Positions 27,381-36,797 of a stretch of DNA of 64,000 nt are shown piece by piece. The stretch is taken from contig NC_134982.1 in NCBI RefSeq assembly GCF_965638725.1, forward strand, positions 39,732,799 through 39,796,798. Reading direction: 5' to 3'. The translations under genes and the position numbers were made by a program. The DNA comes from Aptenodytes patagonicus (taxonomy: Eukaryota > Chordata > Aves > Sphenisciformes > Spheniscidae). The notes under the pieces were generated by a model that had not been told where the DNA came from, made no database searches, and saw only the letters and a program-made list of their open reading frames with translations. How positions within the stretch are numbered: position 1 is the stretch's first letter; each line of letters opens with the position of its first letter.

Positions 27381-28472
27381 GTAAGAATTTTGCCTTGTGT
27401 GGTACTTTGATTATAATAAATGAGCCAGACATTGACTTTGAATAAGATAAGCAGAATTCGATCTGTAAATCAGATTAGAAATTCTGTTTGCTCTTAGAAA
27501 TGTATTTGGTATCCATCTCAAACGTTTGTATTCTGGGGAGGAAAAAAAAAAAATCCCCCAAACCCCCTCAGTAGCCATAGAGCATGCAGCTGTAGATAAA
27601 TCAAATTTATTTTCATTTGCCTCTTCCACCATTACTTAAAAACTTATGAAATAAAAATTCATATTTCCAAAGTGTTTTTTGCTTATTGCGCTGATAGCTA
27701 GATAAACATAAGCTTAATAGATGTATTCAGTTTAGTGGTTATGAGACCCTTAGAGTGAGCTGGAACATACTTTCCTTTGCAATCCTTCCACATTTAAAGT
27801 ATGAGATTTTGGGGCATCTTAATTTGTAATGATTTTCCAGTAATTCTTCTCTTAAATGGTGGAATCCATACATGTGGTGCTGTGGCTTGATATACAGAAT
27901 CAAGATCCAAAAATACATAGTAACAGGACAGAGTTAAAATCCTGAACTGTGGCATCTATGTTTTTCTTGCTATGAGGTGCTGGTGCTTTTCCTGAGTCTT
28001 GCAGAACTTGGTTTTAATTGCTAATACTTGGAAGCAGTTTTATTTTGACATGAATCCCTGTTTCGAAGATAGCTGCCTTCACTCTTTTTACAATTTTGTC
28101 ATTCGGTTCCTGTGAGTTACTTGTAAAGCTCTCTTTAGAACAGCTGTTTCAATGAAATTCATTACAGTTATTTGGACTCAGCAACTCAATGATCAAATCT
28201 AGGCATTATTTGTGATTTTCTGCCTTGAAAATCTTACCTCTGAAATAAATATCACAATGTTCTTAAATGCCATGCAAAGTACAATTCTCCCTACTAACGT
28301 AGTCAAAAGCTCTAGCCTCTTAATCTTGCATTATACATGTTAGATTCTCTCAGTTTTCCTGATATGTGTGGGAGAGAATTTGAATTAGAGGTATTAGCTG
28401 AACATCCTTGCAACAATGGAAATAAACTAAAAATGCATCGTGATAATTGTCAATGTATTTCTCTTCTTTTAG

Positions 28473-28575
28473 GAAACACACATTATCTAGACTTTCAAAG
28501 ATTACTTTTATGGAGGGATTCTTAGAATAGTCATTATTGGATATATTTAACCAGAAAAAAACTTCAGTTCTTTAG
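28473..28575 (+). pseudogene. RFK: RFK exon 3 with TAG and TAA stops
   Basis: The exon follows ttcttttag and ends G/GTCAGT. Its 103 bases keep the frame of exons 2 and 4. It opens ETHII, then reads TAG where a His codon is expected, continues TFKDYFYGG, and reads TAA where Arg is expected just before PEKNF. The KED/GE positions are also altered. There is no frameshift: only substitutions have accumulated. Each stop probably needed more than one base change from the usual codon, which argues for age rather than a single sequencing error. Confidence 0.9.
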
Positions 28576-28663
28576 GTCAGTATTGCAGGTCTCTTAAACT
28601 GATGTTTTATTTGCCATGTTCTTGCATATTGAAAGTACTGTGTCATTGCTCTCTCTCTGTCTT

Positions 28664-28728
28664 CATAATCAGCTGTTTCATGTAGGGTAGCTGTTTCTCA
28701 TAATCAGCTGTTTCACGTAGCTGTTTCT
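28664..28728 (+). repeat. Imperfect tandem duplication beside a CR1 5' end
   Basis: The text CATAATCAGCTGTTTCA..GTAGCTGTTTCT occurs twice (28664-28698 and 28699-28728), the first copy with a 5-base insertion. It ends within a few bases of where the intronic CR1 begins. Confidence 0.8.
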
Positions 28729-28731
28729 CAA

Positions 28732-29579
28732 GGGTAGAGAGGCCTTACGGAGAGATTTGGATGGACTACAGAGAGCTGGTCAATCACCAACCACATGAAA
28801 TTTAACAAAAGCAACTGCCAGATTCTGCCTCTGGGATGGGATAATCCTGGTTATATGTACAAATTTGGGGACGAGAGGCTGGAGAGCAGCCCCGTGGAAA
28901 GATATCTGGGGGGTTGGGTTGGTGGCAAGTTGAGTATGAGTCAACAGTGTGGCTTGGCAGCCAAAAGGGCCAACTGTGTCCTGGGGTGCATCAAGCACAG
29001 CACAGCTAGCCAGTCAAGGGAGGTGATTGTCCTACTCTACACTGCACTGGTGAGGCCCCACCTCGAGTACTGTGTGCAGTTTTGGGCATGTCAATATAAG
29101 AAGGACATCAAACTATTAGAGTGCGTCCAGAGGAGGGCGACCAAGATGGTGAAGGGCCTCAAGGGCAAGACTTACAAGGAGCAGCTGTGGTCACTTGGCT
29201 TCTTCAGCTGGGAGAAGAGAAGGCTGAGGGGTGACCTCATCACAGTCTACACCTTCCTCAAGGGTGGCAGCAGAGGGGGAGGTGCTGATCTCCTCTCTCT
29301 GGTGACCAGTGATAGGACACGAGGAAACGGAAAGAAGCTGCATCAGAGGAAGTTCAGACTGGACACTAGGAAAAGGTTCTTCACTGAGAGGGTGGTCGGT
29401 CACTGGAACAGGCTCCCAAGGGAAGTGGTCACGGCACCAAGCCTGTCAGAGTTCAAGGAGAGTCTGGATGACGCTCTTAGTCATATGGTTTAGTTTCAGG
29501 TAGTCCTGTGAGGAGCAGGGAGTTGGACTCAATGATCTGTATGGTTCCCTTCCAACTTGAGATATTCTATGATTCTGTC
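28732..29579 (+). mobile_element. CR1 LINE, 5' truncated, in RFK intron 3
   Basis: The 3' part of the CR1 ORF2 is open for 232 codons (28795-29493). It has typical CR1 strings such as [20 protein letters not shown] and RATKMVKGL, and ends HMV before the stop. The 3' UTR ends gttggactcaatgatc .. gatattctatgattctgtct, the bird CR1 terminus. The reverse-transcriptase catalytic part lies upstream of the truncation and is absent. It sits on the same strand as RFK, between exons 3 and 4. Confidence 0.93.
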
Positions 29580-30079
29580 TTATCTTTGACTTCTCAGTAA
29601 AATGTTTTTTTCAGCTGAATCTACTTATATATATATATTGGTAACATTAAAAAAATCAAAACCCCACAGCTTCCAGACTATTAGTAGTTAGTTATTTCAG
29701 TCTAAAAATTATATTGTCATGTCAGTTGTCTGAGGAGTAGCTTGAAAATCATGAACTTGTTGTAAAAGCCTTGGTCTAGTCTGTCCATTTCTTCTAAAAA
29801 TGCATCTGTGTTAAAACTGAAACAGTTAATGAAATTCTGTTGACTTTTTTGATAAAATGTCTTGGAACAAGGAAAAAGTAGTGTTTACAGCAGTGAAAAG
29901 TGCAACACATGTCAAAAGCATGTCATTTTAGACATTTAGTTGCCTTTCCAACTTCATAATAAATACATTCTGTGTGATTGTTTTCTAGTGTTTTGTAGTA
30001 CATCCTTTTTCACTTGCTATTGTGTGTTCAAAATTCAAACCAGCTTTTAAATACTGCTTTTCTTACTTCTCTTTTGCAG

Positions 30080-30207
30080 AGGCACTCATTTCAGCAATTC
30101 AAGAAGACACTGTAGAGGCAAAAAGACAGCTAGATTTACCAGAACATTTTAAACTCAAAGAGGACAACTTCTTTCATCTGCCAGAAGGCAAAACAATAAA
30201 CCACTAA
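30080..30207 (+). pseudogene. RFK: RFK exon 4 (terminal coding exon)
   Basis: The acceptor is cttttgcag. The exon completes a Glu codon begun in exon 3, then reads ALISAIQEDTVEAKRQLDLP and EDNFFHLPEG to the stop TAA at 30205-30207. It matches the RFK C-terminal helix region and is fully open. It would not be translated behind the two exon-3 stops. Confidence 0.92.
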
Positions 30208-30298
30208 ACAAAACCATGTGGGTTTTTTTCATCTCACGGAGCTCTTTTCTGTGCACTACTATGTATCATGTATCATTTGATACATGACGTATGCGTGT

Positions 30299-30840
30299 GT
30301 ACTGGCTCTGGCTGGGATGGAGTTAATTTTCTTCATAGCAGCCCATATGGTGCCGTGTTTTAGATTTGTGACCAAAACAATGAACATAACACACTAATGT
30401 TTTAGCTATTCCTCCTTGCACAGCATCATGGCCTTTTCTGTTTCTCACTCTGCTCCTGCAGTGAATAGATTGGGGCTGTGCAAGAGGCTGGGAGGGGGCA
30501 CAACCGGACAAGTGACCTGAACTAACCAGAGATACTCCATGCCATCTAATGGTCATGCTGAGCAATAAAATGGAGAGGAGGGGCTTTAGGGAGGTTGGCC
30601 ATCTTTTGTTTGGGAGTTGGCTGGGTATGTGGTGAGTGATTGCCTTTGCATCACTTGTTTTGTTTTCTTTTTTTCTTCCACTTCTCCTTCGCTTGTTAAT
30701 CTATTTTTATCTTGACCCACAAGATTTCTTGCTTTTATTCTTCCATTCTTCTTTCCCTGTCCCACTGGGGGAGGTGTGGGGGAAGTGAGCTAGTGGCTGT
30801 ATGGTCCTTAGCTGCCTACCAGGGTTATCCTGCAACAACA
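30299..30840 (+). mobile_element. Solo LTR, old, ERV-L-like family, plus orientation
   Basis: The sequence can be followed end to end against the 544-bp LTRs at 32590 and 39645 but is heavily diverged. Landmarks are GGGATGGAGTTAATTTTC near the start, GGCTGGGAGGGGGCACA in U3, TGGTGAGTGATTG, ATCTTGACCCACAAG, and a degenerate CAACAACA end. It begins 91 bp after the RFK stop codon, so the original RFK 3' UTR is interrupted or supplied by it. No internal proviral sequence adjoins it. Confidence 0.85.
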
Positions 30841-32589
30841 TGTTTAGGTAATTGTGATTGGAACTGAACACTAAAACCACACAAGATGATTTAAGTTTGT
30901 TTGTGTAGCTTGATCATTTAACCAGTCATGCAAAAGGAGTAGAAGGCTATTTTAGGTCTTTACAGAAAAATTGTGAATCCAAATCTTGCCAGTCATTTAG
31001 AGATCTTAGCACGTGTGGAAGAAGACCAAAGTTAGTTGTGACCTCTTCTGCCCCTAAGGTGTGGAGAGTTAAATGCTTCAATGAAGACTGTCAGTTTTTC
31101 AGACAGAGAATGTTATTCCAAAGTCTTTTCCCAATTTTATTTCATTCTTACATCTGGATTATAGGTAGCAGCTTAGAAAATTTTTGTATTGATTGAGTCA
31201 AAAATTTACCTGTGGTGCAGGAAGATTAGGTAACATTAACAAGAATAGTTCACTATAGTTCCTATTTTTGATATGCTATACAGCTGTCATGTTGTAGCTG
31301 TCATTTAAATTGAAATTATTGTAATTTTAATAGAAATAGAGGAAATGACTGTTACTCATCGAGTTACTGGAATGTGATACAGGTAGTTCTGCCTAGTTGA
31401 CTATGCATATCACAACACATAACCTGTGTAGTTGCCTTCTGAGGAAGCGTTTCACTGAAGCTCAGGAAGTGAATGACGGGGAGAAAGTTGGTGCACTGCA
31501 CAAGTTCAGGCTTAAAGGGTGCAGAACCAGTGTAACAATATTTCTGCTCTTTGGGCCCTAAGGTGGAGGAGGTAACTAAACGCAACTGCATTTTGATTGC
31601 TGCTGGCAGCTGCCTTAGATGAGGAAAACTTCTGGGCTGTTCACTATACTGACAGTGAAATGAATGACTTCAAGGTTGAAGTTAGCATGTAAGGCACAGG
31701 AAAATCCTTTCAGCCCTCTACACTAAGTGCAGGTAAGATCCAAACTTTTGGCTGCAGATCAGTGAAAGTCTTTGGGGATTCCTGGAATAATATATCAACA
31801 CTTTAGTAGATATTGAGTATTTATTACAAGTTATTGAGGCCTTTCCCACTCTGAAATGTTTGCACAGATCAATGGAGGGTGTGTTGTCAAAATTGATAGT
31901 AATTTGGAAAATACTTGTTAAAATCGTATCGTATGTATGTATATATAGTGTGTGTGCGCTTCCAAATCTACTCCCCCCGATCCCAGTACAATTTTTTTAA
32001 ATTCCTCCTTGTCCTATTCCATTCTGATCCTGCATTTCACTGTAGAGTTTGAGAGAGCTCTGTCAGGGTAGCCTTATGGGAATTCTCTGTGGTGGGCGCT
32101 GTCAGCCTGCCAGGGTTCTAGTTCATAATGTTTTAACTTGCAGCCAGTCTCATGGGGTATTTGGGAAAAGGCCTTGAGCAAGTCAAGGAGTCCTTGTAGC
32201 TGTGCAGGACTTCAGCTGAAACTTGATTATTCAGATGAATTGCTCATCGGTCCTGTTGATGGCAAAGATGGAAGGGATATACACCTCTTGAGGGAGGAAA
32301 GAATGATTTCTATAAAAGCACTTATTAGAATAAGCAGCATTTTGACCTCTGTTGCTAAGGTTGTTTATAAATTTAACTCCCCAAAGACGCTGTCGGTTTT
32401 GTCTTAACTGTTGCCTGGACATTTTCAGCATGCTTTGGCCTTCCTCGTAGGAAAGTGTTGAAAGAAAATGAACTTATCTGCTGTCAGAAATACTTTCTTT
32501 AAAAAAAACCAAACAAAAAAACCCCCAAAAATTTAATGGACTTTTACTGTATGCATGTTGGAAATCTGTACAAGAATTTTCTTGAAAAA

Positions 32590-33133
32590 TGTCCTGGTTT
32601 CGGCAGGGATAGAGTTAATTTCTTTTCTAGTAGCTGGTACAGTGTTTTGGATTTAGGATGAGAACAAAGTTGATAACGCACCGATGTTTTAGTTGTTGCT
32701 AGGTAATGCTTACACTAGCCAAGGACTTTTCAGCTTCCCATGTTCTACCGACTGAGAAGGCTGAAGGTGCACAAGAAGCTGGGAGGGGGCACAGCCAAAC
32801 TGGCCAAAGGGACATTCCATACCATGTGACGTCATGCTCAGTACATAAACTGGGGAAAGCTGGCCGGGGGGGGCCGCTGCTCGGGGACTGGCTGGGCATC
32901 GGTCGGCGGGTGGTGAGCAATTGTACTGTGCATCACTTGCTTTGTGTATTATTATTATTATTATCATATTATTATTATTATCATTTTATTTCAATTATTA
33001 AACTGTTTTTATCTCAACCCACGAGTTTTTCTAGCTTGTGCTCTTCCAATTCTCTCCCCCATCCCACCGGGTGGGGGGGAGTGAGCGAGCGGCTGCGTGG
33101 TGCTTAGTTGCCGACTGAAGTTAAACCACGACA
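32590..33133 (+). repeat. LTR copy in flipped orientation (expected 3' LTR)
   Basis: It starts TGTCCTGGTTTCGG and ends CCACGACA. U3 has a CRE-like TGACGTCA at 32827-32834 and a TATA-like ACATAAAC at about 32843. An ATTAAA signal precedes ctgtttttatctcaaccc. It is directly followed by GTCCTTTT (33134-33141), the same 8 bases that separate the other LTR from its primer site, and then by the 3' end of the internal region. Its promoter points to the right, into the provirus antisense strand. Confidence 0.95.
32827..32834 (+). promoter_or_regulatory. CRE-like palindrome in LTR U3
   Basis: A perfect TGACGTCA, the consensus CREB/ATF site, lies 8 bases upstream of a TATA-like ACATAAAC. The same pair occurs in the LTRs at 39944-39951 and 44742-44749, so it is a family feature. 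Confidence 0.8.
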
Positions 33134-33590
33134 GTCCTTTTATATCCACCCCTTATTCTATACCATCTGCGTCATGCTCAAGTCTCATATTTTCCAGTAC
33201 ATTTTCATTAATCACCACCCCTTTATATATATATATATATATATACACACACAGAGATATCATTCCCTTCGTCTGTGGGCCATCCCTCTAAAATGTTCGG
33301 TGAGTTCATTTAGTCCATGACTTCGGGCTCCATCTGTCATAATAATCTTTCAGGGCAGGAAAAATGGAGATGGTATGTGGTGTTGGATTGTTCCATGTTG
33401 AAGTCAGTTCTGGTACCATCATCACTGTGCTTTGCTTGGTTTCACTGAAGTTATTCTTCATTAGTCTGGGTGATTCTTATTGTAATAACATTAGTATGGC
33501 ATATAATATTATTAGTATTATTAGTATATCTGTGTATTATTAGTATAACTATTATAACTATAATTAGTACTTAACATCACATAATTCAGA
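33134..33590 (-). other. Proviral 3' region between pol and the flipped LTR, no env
   Basis: There is no ORF here. Read on the minus strand it ends AATAAGGGGTGGATAT (33142-33157), a purine-rich stretch that may be the polypurine tract, followed by AAAAGGAC and the inverted LTR. A (TA)n/(CA)n microsatellite lies at 33223-33253, and ATT/AT-rich text at 33480-33570. Confidence 0.6.
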
Positions 33591-36500
33591 TCATTGGCTA
33601 TTCTCACCCAAAATCAAATCCCCTTGAGGTACACATCGGACTTCCCCATCCTCCCGCATTATCCACCAAGTGCACCCAGGTCCTTGAGCAAAAGCAATCC
33701 CATGGATGGGTTTGCCTCTGCCTGAGGCAGGAATAACCCAGACTGTCTTCCCCAGCATATTTTTTATGTGCACTACAGGAACTTTATTCCCATCTACAGT
33801 ACGTAAAAGTTCTGACTGGGCAGGGCCAGCTCGATTGGCAGATCCCCTAGTGTTGACTAACCAGGTGGCCTTTGCTAAATGCGTATCCCAATGTTTGAAC
33901 GTCCCGCCACCCATTGCTCTCAGTGTAGTCTTTAACAGTCCATTGTATCGTTCAATTTTCCCAGAGGCCGGTGCATGATAGGGGATGTGATACACCCACT
34001 CAATGCCGTGCTCTTTGGCCCAGGTGTCTATGAGGTTGTTTCGGAAATGAGTCCCATTGTCTGACTCAATTCTTTCTGGGGTGCCATGTCGCCATAGGAC
34101 TTGCTTTTCAAGGCCCAGGATAGTGTTCCGGGCGGTGGCATGGGGCACGGGATATGTTTCCAGCCATCCGGTGGTTGCCTCCACCATTGTAAGCACGTGG
34201 CGCTTGCCTTGGCGGATTTGTGGGAGTGTGATATAATCGATCTGCCAGGCCTCCCCATATTTATATTTCAACCATCGTCCTCCATACCAAAGAGGCTTTA
34301 ACCGCTTGGCTTGTTTGATTGCAGCACATGTTTCGCATTCATGGATAACCTGGGCTATAGTGTCCATGGTCAAGTCCACCCCTCGATCACGAGCCCATCT
34401 ATATGTTGCATCTCTTCCTTGGTGGCCTGAGGTGTCATGGGCCCACCGAGCTATAAACAATTCACCCTTATGTTGCCAGTCCAGATCCACCTGAGCCACT
34501 TCAATCTTAGCAGCCTGATCCACCTGCTGGTTATTTTGATGTTCTTCAGTGGCCCGACTCTTGGGTACGTGAGCATCTACGTGACGGACTTTTACAAGCA
34601 GGTTCTCCACCCGGGCAGCAATATCTTGCCACAATGCGGCAGCCCAGATGGGTTTGCCTCTGCGCTGCCAGTTGCTCTGCTTCCATTGCTGCAACCACCC
34701 CCACAGGGCATTTGCCACCATCCATGAGTCAGTATAGAGATAGAGCACTGGCCACTTTTCTCGGTCAGCAATGTCTAAAGCCAGCTGGATGGCCTTTACT
34801 TCTGCAAATTGGCTCGATTCACCTTCTCCTTCAGCAGTTTCTACAACTTGTCGCATAGGACTCCATACAGCAGCTTTCCACCTCCGATGTTTTCCCACAA
34901 GACGACAGGACCCATCAGTGAACAGGGCATATTGCTTCTCATTTTCTGGTAGTTCATTATACACTGGGGCCTCTTCAGCACGCGTTACCTCCTCCTCTGG
35001 CAATATTCCAAAATCTTTGCCCTCTGGCCAATCCATGATCACTTCCAGGATTCCTGGGCGACTGGGGTTTCCTATTCGAGCCCGTTGTGTGATCAGTGCG
35101 ACCCACTTACTCCATGTAGCATCAGTTGCATGATGTGTACAGGGGACCCTCCCTCTGAACATCCAGCCTAGCACCGGCAGTCGGGGTGCCAGGAGGAGCT
35201 GTGCTTCAGTGCCGATCACTTCTGAAGCAGCTCGAACCCCTTCATATGCTGCTAATATCTCTTTTTCAGTTGGAGTATAGCGGGCCTCGGATCCTCTGTA
35301 TCCCCGACTCCAAAACCCTAGGGGTCGACCTCGAGTCTCCCCTGGTGCTTTCTGCCAGAGGCTCCAGGTAGGGCCGTTCTCCCCAGCTGCGGTATAGAGC
35401 ACATTTTTTACCTCTTGCCCTGCCCGGACTGGCCCCAGGGCTACTGCATGAACTATCTCCCGTTTAATTTGTTCAAAAGCTTGTCGTTGCTCAGGGCCCC
35501 ATTTGAAATCGTTCTTCTTTTGGGTCACTTGATAGAGAGGGTTTACAATCAGACTGTAATTTGGAATGTGCATTCTCCAAAAACCCACGACGCCTAAGAA
35601 AGCTTGTGTTTCCTTTTTGCTAGTTGGTGGAGACATGGCTGTTATTTTGTTGATCACATCCATTGGGATCTGACGACGTCCATCTTGCCATTTTATTCCT
35701 AAAAACTGGATCTCCTGTGCAGGTCCCTTGACCTTACTTTGTTTTATGGCAAAACCGGCCTTCAGCAGGATTTGGACTATTTCCTTCCCTTTTTCAAAAA
35801 CTTCTCCTGCTGTGTTGCCCCACACGATGATATCATCAATGTATTGCAGGTGTTCTGGAGCTCCACCCTGTTCTAGTGCAGTCTGGATTAGTCCATGGCA
35901 AATGGTAGGGCTGTGTTTCCACCCCTGGGGCAGTCGGTTCCAGGTGTACTGAACACCCCTCCAAGTGAAAGCAAACTGTGGCCTGCACTCTGCTGCCAAA
36001 GGGATTGAGAAAAACGCATTAGCAATATCAACTGTGGCATACCACTTGGCTGCCTTTGACTCCAGTTCGTATTGAAGTTCTAGCATGTCTGGCACAGCAG
36101 CACTCAGCGGTGGCGTGACTTCATTTAGGCCACGATAGTCTACTGTTAGTCTCCACTCTCCATTAGACTTCCGCACTGGCCATATGGGACTGTTAAAGGG
36201 TGAGCGGGTCTTGCTGATCACTCCTTGGCTCTCCAGTCGACGAATCAGCTTATGGATGGGAATCAGGGAGTCTCGGTTGGTGCGATATTGCCGCCGGTGC
36301 ACTGTGGTGGTAGCAATTGGCACTTGTTGGTCTTCGACCTTCAGCAACCCCACAACAGAGGGGTCCTCCGAAAGACCAGGCAAGGTGGACAGCTGTTTAA
36401 TTTCCTCCATCTCCAAGGCAGCTATACCAAAAGCCCACCGGTACCCTTTTGGGTCCTTGAAATACCCTCTCCTGAGGTAGTCTATGCCAAGGATGCACGG

Positions 36501-36776
36501 AGCATCTGGGCCAGTCACAATGGGGTGCTTCTGCCACCCGTTCCCAGTTAAACTCACTTCGGCTTCCAATACAGTTAGCTGTTGGGATCCCCCCGTCACC
36601 CCAGAAATACAGATGGGTTCTGCCCCTATATAGCTTGATGGCATTAGGGTACACTGTGCACCGGTGTCTACCAGAGCCTTATACTTCTGTGGGTCTGACG
36701 TGCCAGGCCACCGAATCCACACAGTCCAGTAAACCCGGTTGTCCCTTTCCTCCCCCTGGCTGGAGGCAGGGCCCCT
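33591..36776 (-). CDS. pol: Retroviral Pro-Pol (protease, reverse transcriptase, RNase H, integrase)
   Basis: Open from just after the second UAG (36777-36779) to the stop at 33591, over 1,040 codons. There is no ATG start, because expression would be as a Gag-Pol product. From the 36722 point the order is: protease with LVDTGAQ (about residue 17); reverse transcriptase with a VDYR/LPQGW style and the YIDD active site; RNase H with FTDGS, an AEV glutamate and YTDSW; integrase with an H-x3-H / C-x2-C zinc site and a DDE triad (WQIDY, SDNGTHF, KIERYNG). All catalytic signatures are present and nothing interrupts the frame. No dUTPase domain was recognised. The gene is in the same frame as gag, about 15 bp past gag's stop. 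It most resembles class III (ERV-L-like) elements; the family call is tentative. Confidence 0.93.
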   Translation of the reverse strand, partial: RGPASSQGEERDNRVYWTVWIRWPGTSDPQKYKALVDTGAQCTLMPSSYIGAEPICISGVTGGSQQLTVLEAEVSLTGNGWQKHPIVTGPDAPCILGIDYLRRGYFKDPKGYRWAFGIAALEMEEIKQLSTLPGLSEDPSVVGLLKVEDQQVPIATTTVHRRQYRTNRDSLIPIHKLIRRLESQGVISKTRSPFNSPIWPVRKSNGEWRLTVDYRGLNEVTPPLSAAVPDMLELQYELESKAAKWYATVDIANAFFSIPLAAECRPQFAFTWRGVQYTWNRLPQGWKHSPTICHGLIQTALEQGGAPEHLQYIDDIIVWGNTAGEVFEKGKEIVQILLKAGFAIKQSKVKGPAQEIQFLGIKWQDGRRQIPMDVINKITAMSPPTSKKETQAFLGVVGFWRMHIPNYSLIVNPLYQVTQKKNDFKWGPEQRQAFEQIKREIVHAVALGPVRAGQEVKNVLYTAAGENGPTWSLWQKAPGETRGRPLGFWSRGYRGSEARYTPTEKEILAAYEGVRAASEVIGTEAQLLLAPRLPVLGWMFRGRVPCTHHATDATWSKWVALITQRARIGNPSRPGILEVIMDWPEGKDFGILPEEEVTRAEEAPVYNELPENEKQYALFTDGSCRLVGKHRRWKAAVWSPMRQVVETAEGEGESSQFAEVKAIQLALDIADREKWPVLYLYTDSWMVANALWGWLQQWKQSNWQRRGKPIWAAALWQDIAARVENLLVKVRHVDAHVPKSRATEEHQNNQQVDQAAKIEVAQVDLDWQHKGELFIARWAHDTSGHQGRDATYRWARDRGVDLTMDTIAQVIHECETCAAIKQAKRLKPLWYGGRWLKYKYGEAWQIDYITLPQIRQGKRHVLTMVEATTGWLETYPVPHATARNTILGLEKQVLWRHGTPERIESDNGTHFRNNLIDTWAKEHGIEWVYHIPYHAPASGKIERYNGLLKTTLRAMGGGTFKHWDTHLAKATWLVNTRGSANRAGPAQSELLRTVDGNKVPVVHIKNMLGKTVWVIPASGRGKPIHGIAFAQGPGCTWWIMREDGEVRCVPQGDLILGENSQ

Positions 36777-36797
36777 CTAATCCTCATCACAGTACTA
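36749..36797 (-). promoter_or_regulatory. Gag-pol junction: two in-frame UAGs and GC-rich helices
   Basis: On the minus strand gag ends at UAG (36795-36797). Five codons later, still in frame, is a second UAG (36777-36779). Five bases beyond it are CCCTG-CCTCC-AGC-CAGGG-GGAGG (36771-36749). CCCTG can pair with CAGGG, and CCTCC with GGAGG. Same-frame gag and pol split by UAG plus downstream structure is how gammaretroviruses use stop-codon readthrough. Here the two helices leave no linker bases, so a full pseudoknot is doubtful and two alternative hairpins are likelier. Confidence 0.5.

Larger units (their letters stand above)
25399..30207 (+). pseudogene. RFK: Riboflavin kinase (RFK) locus, exon 3 carries two in-frame stops
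   Basis: RFK phosphorylates riboflavin to FMN in the cytosol, the first step to FAD. Four coding exons (25399-25480, 27229-27380, 28473-28575, 30080-30207) have GT/AG borders and matching phases. They total 155 codons including the stop, the normal family length. The start ATG sits in a GCCGCC context, followed by RRLPYFCRGEVVKGFGRGSK. The flavokinase PTAN signature is rebuilt across intron 1. The glutamate codon opening exon 3, the expected catalytic base, is also kept. Exon 3 has TAG at 28488-28490 (codon 84) and TAA at 28548-28550 (codon 104), each replacing a residue normally conserved. Introns are present, so this is not a retrocopy. It may be a W gametolog, a duplicate, or true loss. 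Gene identity is secure; non-function follows from the stops unless they are assembly errors. Confidence 0.9.

Noticed and set aside
25399-30207. RFK as a processed retrocopy
   Set aside because: Three introns with proper GT/AG borders and a CpG-island promoter are present, so it is the genuine locus or a segmental or sex-linked copy.
32706-33107. 133-codon ORF inside the left LTR, repeated at 39671-40072
   Set aside because: It is the LTR promoter and U5 region read through; composition (poly-Tyr/Leu from ATT repeats) shows it is not protein. It was useful only to confirm LTR identity.
33134-33590. Search for an env gene between pol and the left LTR
   Set aside because: Under 460 bp, AT-rich, no ORF; the element appears env-less.
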